NCBI RefSeq assembly: GCF_032854445.1
Contig: NC_088300.1
Location: 42,004,458 to 42,068,457 of the forward strand
Direction: 5' to 3'
Source of the DNA: Liolophura sinensis
Lineage: Eukaryota; Mollusca; Polyplacophora; Chitonida; Chitonidae
Length of the DNA stretch: 64,000 nucleotides
Made by a program: the position numbers and the translations under genes. This document shows, piece after piece, positions 48,330 to 59,100 of the stretch. How positions within the stretch are numbered: position 1 is the first letter of the stretch; each line of letters starts with the position of its first letter. A model generated the notes under the pieces. It was not told the origin of the DNA. It saw only the letters and a program-made list of their open reading frames with translations, and searched no databases.

Positions 48330-48790
48330 TTACTCACCATGTAGCCCAAAGCTAAGCTGGAAGTTCCTACCATAACACCCAGCTTTGGTCATCTAGACAT
48401 CACGCAGACAATTTCACCCAAAAACCCACCTCGGACACTACTATATGTTTGCTATCCACCGATTCCCTAAAATGCTCAAAATGTAATATGTCCAAGCCAG
48501 AACTGATGAGCCATTTTTCAACAGTAATGTGTGGAATTTTTTTTTATTCACGTTGATTTGAGTTGTCTGATTCGAAAGATTAAAGGCTGGATACTACGGA
48601 AAGATGGTTTACCAAATGCGGGCTTTGACATATTACATTTTGCGTGTTTTAGGGAATCGGTGGATAGCAAAATTACGGTAGGGTTCGTGCTGGGTTTTTA
48701 AGGGAAACTGGCCGCATATAAGTGTATATGATCGAAGCTGGGCGCTATGGTAGGAACGTCCAGCTTAGCTTTTGACTACTCACAATGATG
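48330..48790. mobile_element. Foldback element (MITE-like) with arms of about 170 bp
   Basis: The left arm (about 48345-48500) and right arm (about 48595-48775) are inverted copies. Shared blocks, left-strand reading, are 'AAGCTAAGCTGGA', 'GTTCCTACCATA', 'CCCAGCTT', 'TTGCTATCCACCGATTCCCT' and 'CAAAATGTAATATGTC'. The loop is about 90 bp. The direct repeat 'TACTCAC.ATG' occurs just outside both arms and may be the target duplication. No coding content. The element is about 700 bp upstream of the BDP1 start. Confidence 0.75.
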
Positions 48791-48799
48791 TATGATTCT

Positions 48800-49620
48800 C
48801 TCTAAACCTGTCAGTTCACAATTGCATTACAGTACTCAAAAGAGAGTGGAAGGCCACATGCAACTTTTCACAGCCACCAACGAATGACAAAAAAAAAACC
48901 CTCGAAAATTTCACTTTCCAAGTATATGAACGTTTTGTTTAATTTTGCTACAGGGATTCGACATTTTATGCTCTAATTTCATCATATACCCACAATCATA
49001 TTATACAACATGTCGATTTTATTAGTACTGTGTAACTAATTATTTATGTGCTTTTAACCTATAGCATTCATATGATGCTACGTATAAAATATCGCCACGC
49101 TTTTTAGACGACACAGATCAAGTGCAACAGCGATATCACGCTAGAAATGTTCAGCACTGATCACAAATATATACCACGAAATCTGGGCTCAGAGTGAATC
49201 TTCCCATGCTTGTCCCCGCTCAGGAACTTTAAACGTGTTACCTTCTCCACTAAGTTCTTATGAATATTGGAAAATAGACAGCCTGCTACAATAGATTTAC
49301 CTCATTAATCCACTACAAGTTTACAATTCAGCATATTCAAGAATGGTACACCCTTCAAGAATGAAAGATGATAACTTCACGAATTCGACACTCTCCATGG
49401 AAGCCATTTTGTTTATACGAGTGTAGGTTAACTCATACCTTTACGTCAAACAGCCCAACTCAATTCAACTTCTAGCAGGCCATGAGACCGATATGCAGCT
49501 CCATTAGCGCAATTTTGTGCAAAAAAATGCGACAAAGTCACATGAAGCATGCCTTGATTAGCTGTTTGTTTTCTCATGTCATTTGTGAAACCCCAAACAA
49601 CTTGAATAAACATTTTTACT
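48800..49620. other. Intergenic sequence with nothing recognised
   Basis: AT-rich sequence without repeats or gene signals that I can support. Confidence 0.4.
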
Positions 49621-49640
49621 TACGTGGCAGAGGTGATAAG

Positions 49641-50008
49641 CGTGCCAGCGTGGCGCAATGACTCAGGAGCCTCTCACTTACGCAGTTGCGGCGAGTTCAA
49701 GTCCAGTTCAGGCCAGTGTATGTATGATGGTATGTATGTATATGTGCGTGTGCGTGTGCATGTGTGTGCGCGTGTGCGTGTGTGTGTTTATGCTTGGGGT
49801 TTTACGCCGTGGCAGGTGGAGTCCATGCCTCCAAGGTGCAGCTTAACACGTACGTGGGAAGGTCTCTCAGCAACCTGTGGATGATCATGGGTTCCCCCAG
49901 GCTTTGTCCGCTTTCCTGCCGCCATAATGCTGGCCGCCGTCGTACATGTTTAAGTGAAATATTCTTTAGAACTGGTACGGCGTAAAACACCAATCAAATA
50001 AACAAATG
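49641..50008 (+). mobile_element. Composite SINE: family A interrupted by a TG-rich segment
   Basis: The left part is a family A head ('GCGTGGCGCAATGACTCAGG', 'CGAGTTCAAGTCCAGTTCAG'). At about 49720 it is broken by (TG/CG)n and 'TTTATGCTTGGGGTTTTACG', a family B-type tail with 'GTGGCAGGTGGAGTCCATGC'. At about 49850 family A resumes ('GGGAAGGTCTCTCAGCAACC') and ends 'ACGGCGTAAAACACCAAT'. A family B insertion with later deletion explains this order. Confidence 0.7.
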
Positions 50009-50064
50009 TTGAACCAGAAATACCCTTAAAGCATTTTCAAAAAAAATAAGACTGGTTGGCCCGA

Positions 50065-50312
50065 TGTCAATAAAATGTGACTGGGTGTAGTGTCATGTCT
50101 GGTGTCTTCTGGCATGATACTGCAGTGGGCTCCACCTGCCACAAGAGACACCGTATATGTGCACACATCTAATGACTCCTCGTCGTCATACGAAACATTA
50201 TTAAGCACGGCGTAAAACCTCAAGCATAAACACACACACGCACACGCGCACACACACGCGCACACACGCGCACACACGTGCACATACATACATACATACA
50301 CACACACACCTC
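50065..50312 (+). mobile_element. SINE family B, plus orientation, ending in a CA-rich microsatellite
   Basis: Family B words ('TGTCTGGTGTCTTCTGGCAT', 'GGGCTCCACCTGCCACAAG', 'AATGACTCCTCGTCGTCATA') run into 'ACGGCGTAAAACCTCAAGCA' and then (CACA/CGCA)n to about 50312. The end and microsatellite mirror, in inverse orientation, the insert at 49720-49830. Confidence 0.7.
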
Positions 50313-50319
50313 CGGGGCC

Positions 50320-51680
50320 TCTGTGATTTCCTTCTCCAATGAACGGACATGACTGTCGTCGTATATAACCATATTTTAAGTATGAATATCATATGAATCG
50401 AATCATCAAACAGCCAACCATACATACTGTTATGACGATTGCACATAACGGTGTTAAGCAGACACAGAGTGTTTCACTTCTGACGTAAAAATCAATCATA
50501 TATATAAAAGAAAAATACATCGATCAAGCAACGAACCGCACTTATGGCAATTCTACGGACGTGTTAGATCCTTTGTGTTATGAGACGAATTCAGTCAACG
50601 TCACAAGTTATCACTGCGAAATCTATTATGTCAAGGCTATTCCATCAAACGCTTTCATTTTATGTTTCTTCAGTTTTACAGTGAGTATAATTGTAAGTAA
50701 ATATGAAAAGAGCTTCCAGAATCTCTGGCACTCATGACTGTATCTAATTCCACTTAAGCTGGGGCTACGGGCTGTATATGCATCGTGTTGAATTAGATCT
50801 CTGTACACTGGATATAACTGAACAGTTGCAATTAAACCGCAATTAGGATACATATTTCACTATCGACGACTTATAAACTTGTGTCGTACACAATTTGACT
50901 ACTGATAACTCCTTCGCCTAGAACATACCCTGCGCCTTTCCAACATTATTGAAAACTATTTACAGTTTCTCTTCGCATGATTCCGTCATAATTTCGTACT
51001 TCACATACTTTTTTAGTTCCTTGATGGATTGTATTAAATGTCGTTTTGGGAATAGGCTTCGTGATTATTGACCTGGAATTAACGTCCCTATTGATTGATG
51101 GTTGGTATACGAATGTCTGTTTCGATGCATCCATTTCTAACCAGATCGACACACTGATTCCTAATACACGGTTAGATGTGGTGTGTAATTGCATGTACCC
51201 ATTGCTTATATTTCAGTCCACATCCATACACTCTGGTTCTATACGTCTGCGTCTGTTCGCTTTCTTTCCCACCTCCAAGAGGGCGAGGTGTGCTATATCT
51301 TTATTGAGTATTCCAGGTATAATTGACTTTCCGTTAATATACTAACCCTCGCGTGATCGGACCAAAGACGTGAACATATTGTCGTATGAGATATGTACTA
51401 ACAGATCAGCAAAGGAGCAAGCTAAATATAGCCCTGTATAGACTAGGATTTATTGACGAAAGTCTGTCTACTCTCAGATATCTGTGAACACAGTTCGCAG
51501 TTAGCAGTTATAGCTATTTGCTGGGGAGCAGCTCTTAATTTTCTTTATGTATATAAAGTGCTTTATTACGACTATTCTTAAAACATTTTAGCGGTCTTAG
51601 TCTGCATAAAAACTCAGTTCTAATACACCTACATCTACTAACTGATATTTTTAAATCTGCCCATGCACAGATCTTAAAAC
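50320..51680. other. Intergenic sequence with one dispersed repeat
   Basis: Apart from the 50870-51150 repeat (copy of 19805-20092), I see no gene or known element. 'GTTCGCAGTTAGCAGTTATA' near 51490 resembles, inverted, the 'ATAGCTAACTGCGAACC' word at 3831-3847 and 54170-54190. Confidence 0.4.
50870..51150 (+). repeat. Dispersed repeat, related to 19805-20092
   Basis: Colinear with 19805-20092 over about 220 bp, with clear blocks around 'GGATTGTATTAAATGTCGTT', 'GTGATTATTGACCTGGA' and 'ATACGAATGTCTGTTTCGAT'. The family is unknown. Confidence 0.45.
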
Positions 51681-51696
51681 ATTCCTACTTTGTGCG

Positions 51697-51953
51697 GGGG
51701 GGCCTCCGTGGCTCAGTTGGTTAGCGCGCTAGCGCAGCGTAATGACCCAGGAGTCTCTCACCAATGCGGTCGCTGTGAGTTCAAGTCTTCCTCTCCGGCC
51801 GTAAGTGGGAAGGTCTTGCAGCAACCTGCGGATGGTCGTGAGTTTCCCCCGGGCTCTGCTCGGTTTCCTCCCACCATAATGCTGGCCGCCGTCGTATAAG
51901 TGAAATATTCTTGAGTATGGCGTAAAACACCAATCAAATAAATAAATAAATAA
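51697..51953 (+). mobile_element. SINE family A, full length with 12-bp target duplication
   Basis: 257-bp element. The tRNA-like head has 'GTGGCTCAGTTGGTTAGCGC' (A box) and 'GTGAGTTCAAGTC' (B box), then the family body and 'GAGTATGGCGTAAAACACCA', ending in an AAATAAATAA tail. CCTACTTTGTGC (with the left copy matching) stands at 51685-51696 and 51954-51965. This is the best reference copy in the window. The head makes it a Pol III-transcribed SINE type. It may belong to a broad molluscan SINE superfamily, which I cannot verify here. Confidence 0.92.
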
Positions 51954-51974
51954 CCTACTTTGTGCATAATGTAA

Positions 51975-52022
51975 GTGGCCGGAGGGCTACGTGACAGGAC
52001 CATTAATTCTCATTTCGGCCAC
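51975..52022 (-). repeat. Inverted copy of the 53.4-kb repeat unit
   Basis: 'GGAGGGCTACGTGACAGGAC' followed by 'CATTAATTCTCATTTCGGCC' is the reverse complement, with few changes, of 53380-53424 ('GATCAAAATTAATGATCC' ... 'CACGTAGCCCTCC'). It starts a few bases after the target duplication of the 51697 SINE. Confidence 0.6.
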
Positions 52023-52439
52023 TAGGGGACACTAACATTATTTCACGCCCTTTCTTTCAGATTTATTCTTAGTGTATGAAGTAAGTGTGAAGATGATCCT
52101 CGGACAGGAAAAACGCTGTGACTTGTACCGTTTGTTTATAGTTTTTTTTTTGTTTATATTTAGATATCTTACATAAAACAAAACAAAAGTAGAATTGCTA
52201 CAAAGAAAAATAAATAAATTTAATTGCTCAATACATGTACCTGTATACCATTGATATATAGTGCATGGCGGTGTGAATATAAATATGTGAAACATCGCCA
52301 TTCAGCAAGTTTGACACAGTGTAACCCAACGGGCTGAACAACTTTAACCTGCATGGCTTTACAATTGGGCTGATGCCTATACACACACATATTGTACATG
52401 TGCTACTGATGTCCAGCTTCATCAGCTGTAAAATATCTA

Positions 52440-52825
52440 CATGTATATTTCCATATCCACAATCCCCTTACCCAGTTCGCTCTTCTCAATTCTAAGTTCA
52501 CTTTTACCAGCAACCAAATGAAGTTGGTTCCCTGTACCGACCTAAAGTTCCTAGTTCCAAGTTTCTTGTTCACAGTTCTCCTCCCTATTCCCAGTTCCCT
52601 ATTCCCAGTTCTCCCCCCCCCCCCCCTTTTCTTTGTTCTCTATTCCCAGTTCTCTATTCCTTATTCTCAGTTCACTATTGTCATTCACAGTTCTAGTAAA
52701 ATTTGCAAGCAGTGAGAGATATAGAATATAGAGAGCAGAGAATATGGTACTCAGAACCGAAAAGGGGGGAACTTAGAACTAAGAAAAGGGAACTGGGAAT
52801 TAGGAACTGGGCACTGGAAACTTCA
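52440..52825. repeat. Pyrimidine/purine foldback built from CCCAGTTC-type repeats
   Basis: 52480-52690 is pyrimidine-rich with many copies of 'TATTCCCAGTTC' and 'AAGTTCC', plus a run of 14 C near 52613. 52740-52820 is purine-rich ('GGGAACTGGGAATTAGGAAC', 'GGGGGGAACTTAGAAC') and complementary to it, so the strand can fold back. The open frame at 52518-52715 is a product of the low complexity. Confidence 0.7.
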
Positions 52826-53098
52826 TGCGGACATGTCATGAGAGAGTGTTAATCAGCAGGCACGGTATATGCTCAATGTGAGACGTGTATTGCCAGGCAT
52901 GTCTTCAATCACTTTATTCTTACCAGTCTAACTAAGCCCACAGAGCTACATTTTTCATAAAACATTCCTAATTAGCACATAAAGCAAATTGCCAAAGGGC
53001 TGAATGAGAGGATAACTCAATTCTGGCGTACAAGATGTGTCTGTCGACTCAGTTAGCTATTCGCCGGGTACTGGTAACAGTGGTAACAGAGCCCCCTT

Positions 53099-53365
53099 AA
53101 TTTTTTTTTTTTTTGATTGGTGTTTTACGCCATACTCAAGAATATTTCACTTATACGACGGCGGCCAGCATCATGGTGGGTGGAAACCGGGCACAGCCCA
53201 GGGGAAACCCACGACCATCCGCAGGTTGCTGGCAGACCTTCCCACTTACGGCTGGAGAGGAAGCCAGCATGAGCTGGACTTGAACTCACAGCGACCGCAT
53301 TGGTGAGAGGCTCCTGGGCCATTACGCTGCGCTTGCGCGCTAACCGACTGAGCCACGGAGGCCCC
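53099..53365 (-). mobile_element. SINE family A, full length, minus orientation
   Basis: From a T-rich tail and 'TTGGTGTTTTACGCCATACT' to the head end 'GAGCCACGGAGGCCCC'. Target duplication GAGCCCCCTT at 53089-53098 and 53366-53375. Confidence 0.9.
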
Positions 53366-53661
53366 GAGCCCCCTTGAGGTCGAGATCAAAATTAATGATC
53401 CTATCACGTAGCCCTCCTGCTACTTACTTAATGTACAAAATAGAAATGTTCTGAGGCGAAAAATGTAACTATTAGCCGGGTATAGCTAACAGCGCCCTTA
53501 ATGGCCGAGATCAGATTAACTGGTGCTGTCAGGTAGAACTTTTGATCACAGAGTAGGAATATTCTGTTGTGAAAACTGTAGCTCTGGCGGCTCAGTTAGC
53601 TATTCGCGGGGTATTGCTAATAGTGGCCGAATAAGAATTGATGGTCATGCCAGGCCACTTT

Positions 53662-53943
53662 ATTTATTTATTTATTTATTTATTTATTTGATTGGTGTTT
53701 TACGCCGTACGCAAGAATATTTCATTCATACGACGGCGGTTAGCATTGAGGTGGGAGGAAACCGGGCACAGCCCGGGGAAAACCCACAACCATCCGCAGG
53801 TTGTTGCCAGACCTTCCCACTTACGGCCGGAGAGGAAGCCAGCATGGGCTGGACTTGAGCTCACAAGCGACCGCATTGGTCGAGAGGCTCCTGGGTCATT
53901 ACGCTGCGCTAGCGCGCTAACCGACTGAGCCACGGAGGCCCCT
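53662..53943 (-). mobile_element. SINE family A, full length, minus orientation
   Basis: Begins with seven ATTT units, then 'GATTGGTGTTTTACGCCGTA', body and head ending 'GAGCCACGGAGGCCCCT'. Target duplication GGCCACTTT at 53653-53661 and 53944-53952. Confidence 0.9.
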
Positions 53944-54199
53944 GGCCACTTTCTTTATGAAGAGAGTAAGAATGTCCTGGCGTGAAAACTGTGGCTCTGT
54001 TGGATATGTTAGCTATTTGGTTAGCTATTCGTGAGGCATTGCTAACAACGCCGCCTGTTGTTAGTTTTAAAAATATTGGTGTGTAGATGAAGGTATATTG
54101 AAACTGAGTTTGTATTGTAAGTAGGACCGCTTAAATATGTATAGAATTCTGGACCACTCAGTGGCGAATAGCTAACTGCAAACTGCGAACCACTAACTG

Positions 54200-56080
54200 T
54201 ATTCATAGACATCGTGTCTTTAGAGACATTACTCCAGAAGCCTGCGCTTCGACATGTGACTGCAGGGTCACGTGGATTGAATCGCGACCAGTTAACACAT
54301 TGTCATGTGCAGGTACGCTGATCTGTCCATACCCACCATACATTGTGTCGTGCTTTCTCGCTGATCGAATGGTATTGAGTGTCACTCTTCAGATTATTTG
54401 TATCAGGTTATGACTAATAAGGTCGCGTATTTAGACGGTTAGAAGCAATATCTAGTATGCTTAGGATTTAGTACTACGTGTATAAAACAATTAAAGCAGG
54501 CTCTGTAATGAATGTACATATTAATAAATTATCTGTTTCAGGGCATGACTGCAATTCAACAAATTTTCGCAGCAACATACAATCTTGTTTTAACATTTTG
54601 TCTAAATTATATATCGAAAAATTTGAAACCATATAACCGTCTCCATATTACACACTCAAAATACAACGTTGAAAAAAAAACAGATCAGATTTTAATCCTC
54701 CGCATTCTATCGCAACCAACCACCGTATTGTTTTGAAAATACATGTTCGTCCACAATAAAATGGACGTTCACAATACGTTGCAGACAAATTTCTCCACAA
54801 TACATGTACATTTGTTAACCAGTATGGTCGAATCTTTAACACCACTAATTTAGAGTAAAGATATTTTTAACTGTGTTCAGGTTACTTTGTCCATAAAGTG
54901 TACCTCGAACGATCTTATGATTTTTACTTTGACGGCAAATATATACATGAAATACTTCCTACAACCGTGAGTACTTCAGTTTAAGGAGGCCCATTATGGC
55001 TCTCCTTCCCCAGCATGAAGAGAGGTGATTCACAATTAAGGTAATTCTCTGTTGTCATGGCGACAAGACAATAATCCCTACGTACATAAATAAACATGTA
55101 ATAATAAACGTCTTTCTTGTTTTTGTGTTTTGTGTTTGTATATAACCTGCACCAGAGAACACATATTTTCTCTCTCGGTATTATAAGGGTGGGGTGGGGG
55201 TGGGGGGGGGGGGGGTGGGGGGGGGGGGGGTGGGGGTCGTCAGTGTGTGCTCCACAAGGCGTATTGAGTGAATAACAGGAAGATGGAATTAATCGGTCAT
55301 ACTTGGACGGTGGATCTGAACAAAAAAGTTGGGTGGATGTTTGATATAATACAAAATTCATTATAGACATTGGCAGCTATAGGTAGATTGTTAAGATCCC
55401 GGCTGCTTTGCTGAATTTCAGCCAGTCGGAAGCAATCCTCTATTGCTGGTTATCATGGGGAATTGCATTCACTATACCTATATGTCTGCTGGGTTGTATA
55501 CTAGTGTTAAGAAAGTGTATAGGTCGTAATGGCGTTTATTTGAAGTGTTATGATATCTATATCAGTTTATCTTATCTGTGGTATCTGTCCTGTAGGGACA
55601 CACGATAGCTTTTACTTTCTGGCATTTAGCAATCTTTGATTTTGTATTTTTAATTTACGTGTAAGTTACTCTTAAAACGCATTTGTGAGATGAAAAGCTA
55701 ACTGAATTAACTATTGTTTCAAGGAGAAGAGAACATGGCGGACATGTAGCATGACACAGAAATGTCCTCTGCGATCAAATTGTGATTTACTCCCTACATT
55801 TTTGTAATAGGATAATAATAGGATGTGCTTGCAATAAAGGGCAGAAATATGTGACAGTACAAGGTTATTTTAGTTTTAAACTAGTAAAAATTAGCCCACA
55901 GAAACTGGCTATGGTGGGGAAGTAACCAAATGTGATTTACATGATAGGCACACTCTGCACGATCAGCCTTTGACCAAAGTGCAGCACAAGCCAGCTAGCT
56001 GGTCGCTAGTGGCGGGTGTGTCACAGTGAGATTTTACAGCTGTGATTAGGGTCTTGGATTTTGACTCAGATTATGCCAAG
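54200..56080. other. Intergenic sequence with a G-run, no supported gene
   Basis: Apart from the G-rich tract at 55187-55237, I see only AT-rich sequence and short open frames without support (for example 55408-55608, which reads hydrophobic but has no start context or homology that I recognise). Confidence 0.4.
55187..55237 (+). repeat. G-rich tract with quadruplex potential
   Basis: About 50 bases almost wholly of G with single T interruptions, including runs of 14 or more G. Four G-runs are easily available for a G-quadruplex. The exact run length is likely to be unreliable in an assembly. Confidence 0.8.
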
Positions 56081-56199
56081 GCCAAGGGTACAGAAAAAGA
56101 GGAAACTAATATCTTAGCAAAGCAGTGTTGACGAGCCGACAAGCAAAACAGGCATGTAACCTCTGTCGCCCCATAAGCCAGTGTCTTTTATGGAGGAGC

Positions 56200-59100
56200 A
56201 GCTCAGCTTGATAACGAGTAAACTGAAAAACATTGTGACCATTGAAAACCATTGAAACTGGTAGAGCATCTGACCAATAAGAAGATAAAAATCGTGGGTA
56301 AGCTAACAACACTGATTGGAGTACAAGAGCCTAGAATATTTAATCTTGAAAAGGAAAACGATGACCTAAGAGAAGATGTGAAACAGCTTTCGTATGAACT
56401 CGAAAAAAGTTTGAATGAGATCAAAAGATCTTACACTGAATTAGATGTGGTCGATAGATAGCACACCGACTGGGCCCTGCGAGAACCACTAGTGCACCTA
56501 AACCAAGGGGTGTTACTATCAAATTTGTATCTAGGAAGCTTAAAAATGAGTGCATACACAAGCGACGAGCGCTGAAAGGCACCGGCATTGTGATCAAGGA
56601 AGATCTGACACAACGTAAGCCGGCTGTTATTGAGAACGCGTGTGGCTAATACTACTGTTAGTTTAGCATGATCCAAGGACGGGAAAATATATGTCAAAAC
56701 TGCTCTAGCAATTCCGTGGTTTGTCTGATTTGCACGATTTCACAGGTGGGATGTCCCCGTCTCACAGATCCCCGCACTCTGCTTCACCCCACCCAAACAC
56801 CAGCCCCGGCACTAACCCCATCTCACAATGACTGCTGGAAGGAACTGTTGTAACTGGTACAGCATAATTAATCCATGCTTGCGTGAATGAACCACAACTC
56901 CGAAAACCCATGCGTGAAGATAGCGTTTTTTTCTATCCTCAGGGACCTGTGGTCACAAATAGACTGATCTTCAGGGATTTCCTGCCTTTCTGACCTTATT
57001 TTTGGTCAGCGTATACACATATTCTTTTTAATTTTTTCGTTTTTACTTTTCTCTATTGAAAAACTGCGCATGGGTATATGTTGTGTATGTATATGTGCAT
57101 ATGTATGTGTGTATATGTATGTGTATGTCTATGTATATGTGTGGATGCATGAGAAAGAAATTGAACCACTAGAAAAAGAAATTCAAGGCAATTTTATGAA
57201 TGTACCTGATTTAAAGCTCGACAGAGTGAATAATCTTAAAATAGAATTCGAAAAGCTGAGAGAAAAAGATATGGAAGGTATATTAATCAGATCAAACGCA
57301 AACAAAATTGAATGGGTAGAAAAACAGACAACATATTTTTTGGCACTGGAGAATAGAAATTATACAAACAAACTGATTTCAAAATTAACCATTGGTGATG
57401 GAAAAGAAATATATCAAACGACAGAAATATCAGCCGCTCAAAAACATTCTTACTCCAATCTGTATGGGAAAACAGGTAAGGAGAGAAATGACCTTAGGGG
57501 ATTTCGAATAGGGAGGCAGCCAAGTTAGAAGGCTTACTGACCTTCAAAGAGTTAACGACAGCCTTGAGAAATATGAAAAACGACATCCATTAATGGATGG
57601 TTTTCTGGTTTAATTTTTTAAAATGTTCTGCAAAGACGTTGGACAATTTGTTCTAAGATCAGGGAATGAAGATTTTGCAAAAGGCGAAATGTCAATATCT
57701 CAAAAGCAAGGAATTATAACATGCTTACCTAACCAAATAAACCAAGAGACAACTTAAAAAACTGACGCCTCATTACTCTGTTAAACATAAATTATAAAAT
57801 ATACAGTGCTTGCATTGTAAATAGACTAAAACTTGTCCTTGATGACATCATAAATGAAGACCAGAAAGGTTTTATTTCCGGAAGATGTATCGCAGAAAAT
57901 ATACGTCTAATTTACGACATCATGTTGGAAACCAAAGATAAAGGAATCCCGGAACTTCTACTATCTGTCGATTTTGAGAAAGCCTTCGATTCTATCTCAT
58001 GGAAATACATGGAAGAAGTGCTTATGACGTTCAATTTTGGAAGTGATATGAAATCATGGATTAAATTGTTTCATGCAGATATCTCTGCCCGCATTCTTCA
58101 AAATGACACTGTGTGTTCTGTGTTTAATATTAGCAGGGGCTGTAGGCAAGGCGATCCCATTCCTCCATATCTTTTTCCTTTATGTGTCGAGATTTTGGGT
58201 TCAGTGATACGAAACAATCACAACATAAAGGGACTATCCATAAACGACACAGAATACAACATAAGCCAATATGCTGATGATACTCAGCTATTTTTGGATG
58301 GATCTGAAAAGTCACTTTCGGAGGCACTAACTTGCTTAGGTACATATTATGAATACTCGGCATTAAAAATGAACATAGAAAAAAACAAAGCTGCGTGGAT
58401 ACGATCTCTCTCGGGCTCAAATGTAAAATTATGTCATTTGGTTAAATTAGATTGGGTCGAGACACTAAACATACTGGGCATAAATTTTTCAACGGTGGAT
58501 TTTTACAACATATGGGAAATAAATTATCTTGCCAGAATAGAAGACTTGAAAAATGACCTTCAAAGATGGAGAATCAGGAACCTATCATTACCAGGAAAAA
58601 TAACAGTTATAAAATCCCTAGCTTTGTCAAAATTAATTCACTTGTTTCTTTCCCTCCCAAACCCACCTGATAGTACTCTGAAAGAAATAAATGTACTGCT
58701 TTATAAATTCATATGGAATGACGGTCCCGATAGGATATAAAGATCCATCTTAAACAGAAATTACGATGAAGGTGGACTTCGTATAGTAAATTTAATGCCA
58801 TTTGTACAATCACTAAAAATGTCTTAGATGGCAAATATTTTCCGCCAATACCAATAAGAACAGGCGACCCTTTCTGGGTAGATACATTAAAGGCATAGGA
58901 AGCGTTTACACATAAAAATGGATAATAAATGCATCAGAAATATACTTTATGAACACTTATGGTAAATCCCAGTGGTACGCAAATAATATAAGGTTTTTGA
59001 GGGACCTAGCAAAACCGGACGGACATCTGTTGACATTTACCGAGCAATAATTCAAAGTAAATGGTACATTCCTGGATTATAATGGGCTACTTAAAAGTGT

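Larger units (their letters stand above)
53030..54195 (+). repeat. Diverged tandem repeat of about 130 bp, interrupted by two SINEs
   Basis: Units are marked by 'GTTAGCTATTCGCCGGGTA', 'TAACAGCGCCC/TAATAGTGGCC', 'GAGATCA.AATTAATGGT' and 'AATGTTCTGAGGCGAAAA/ATTCTGTTGTGAAAACTG'. They are seen at about 53045, 53465, 53590 and 54005. SINEs at 53099-53365 and 53662-53943 sit in equivalent parts of two units and in the same orientation. No coding content. Confidence 0.6.

Noticed and set aside
51697-51790. tRNA gene-like sequence with A and B boxes
   Set aside because: The same head occurs in all family A copies with body and tail, so it is a SINE head and not a tRNA gene.
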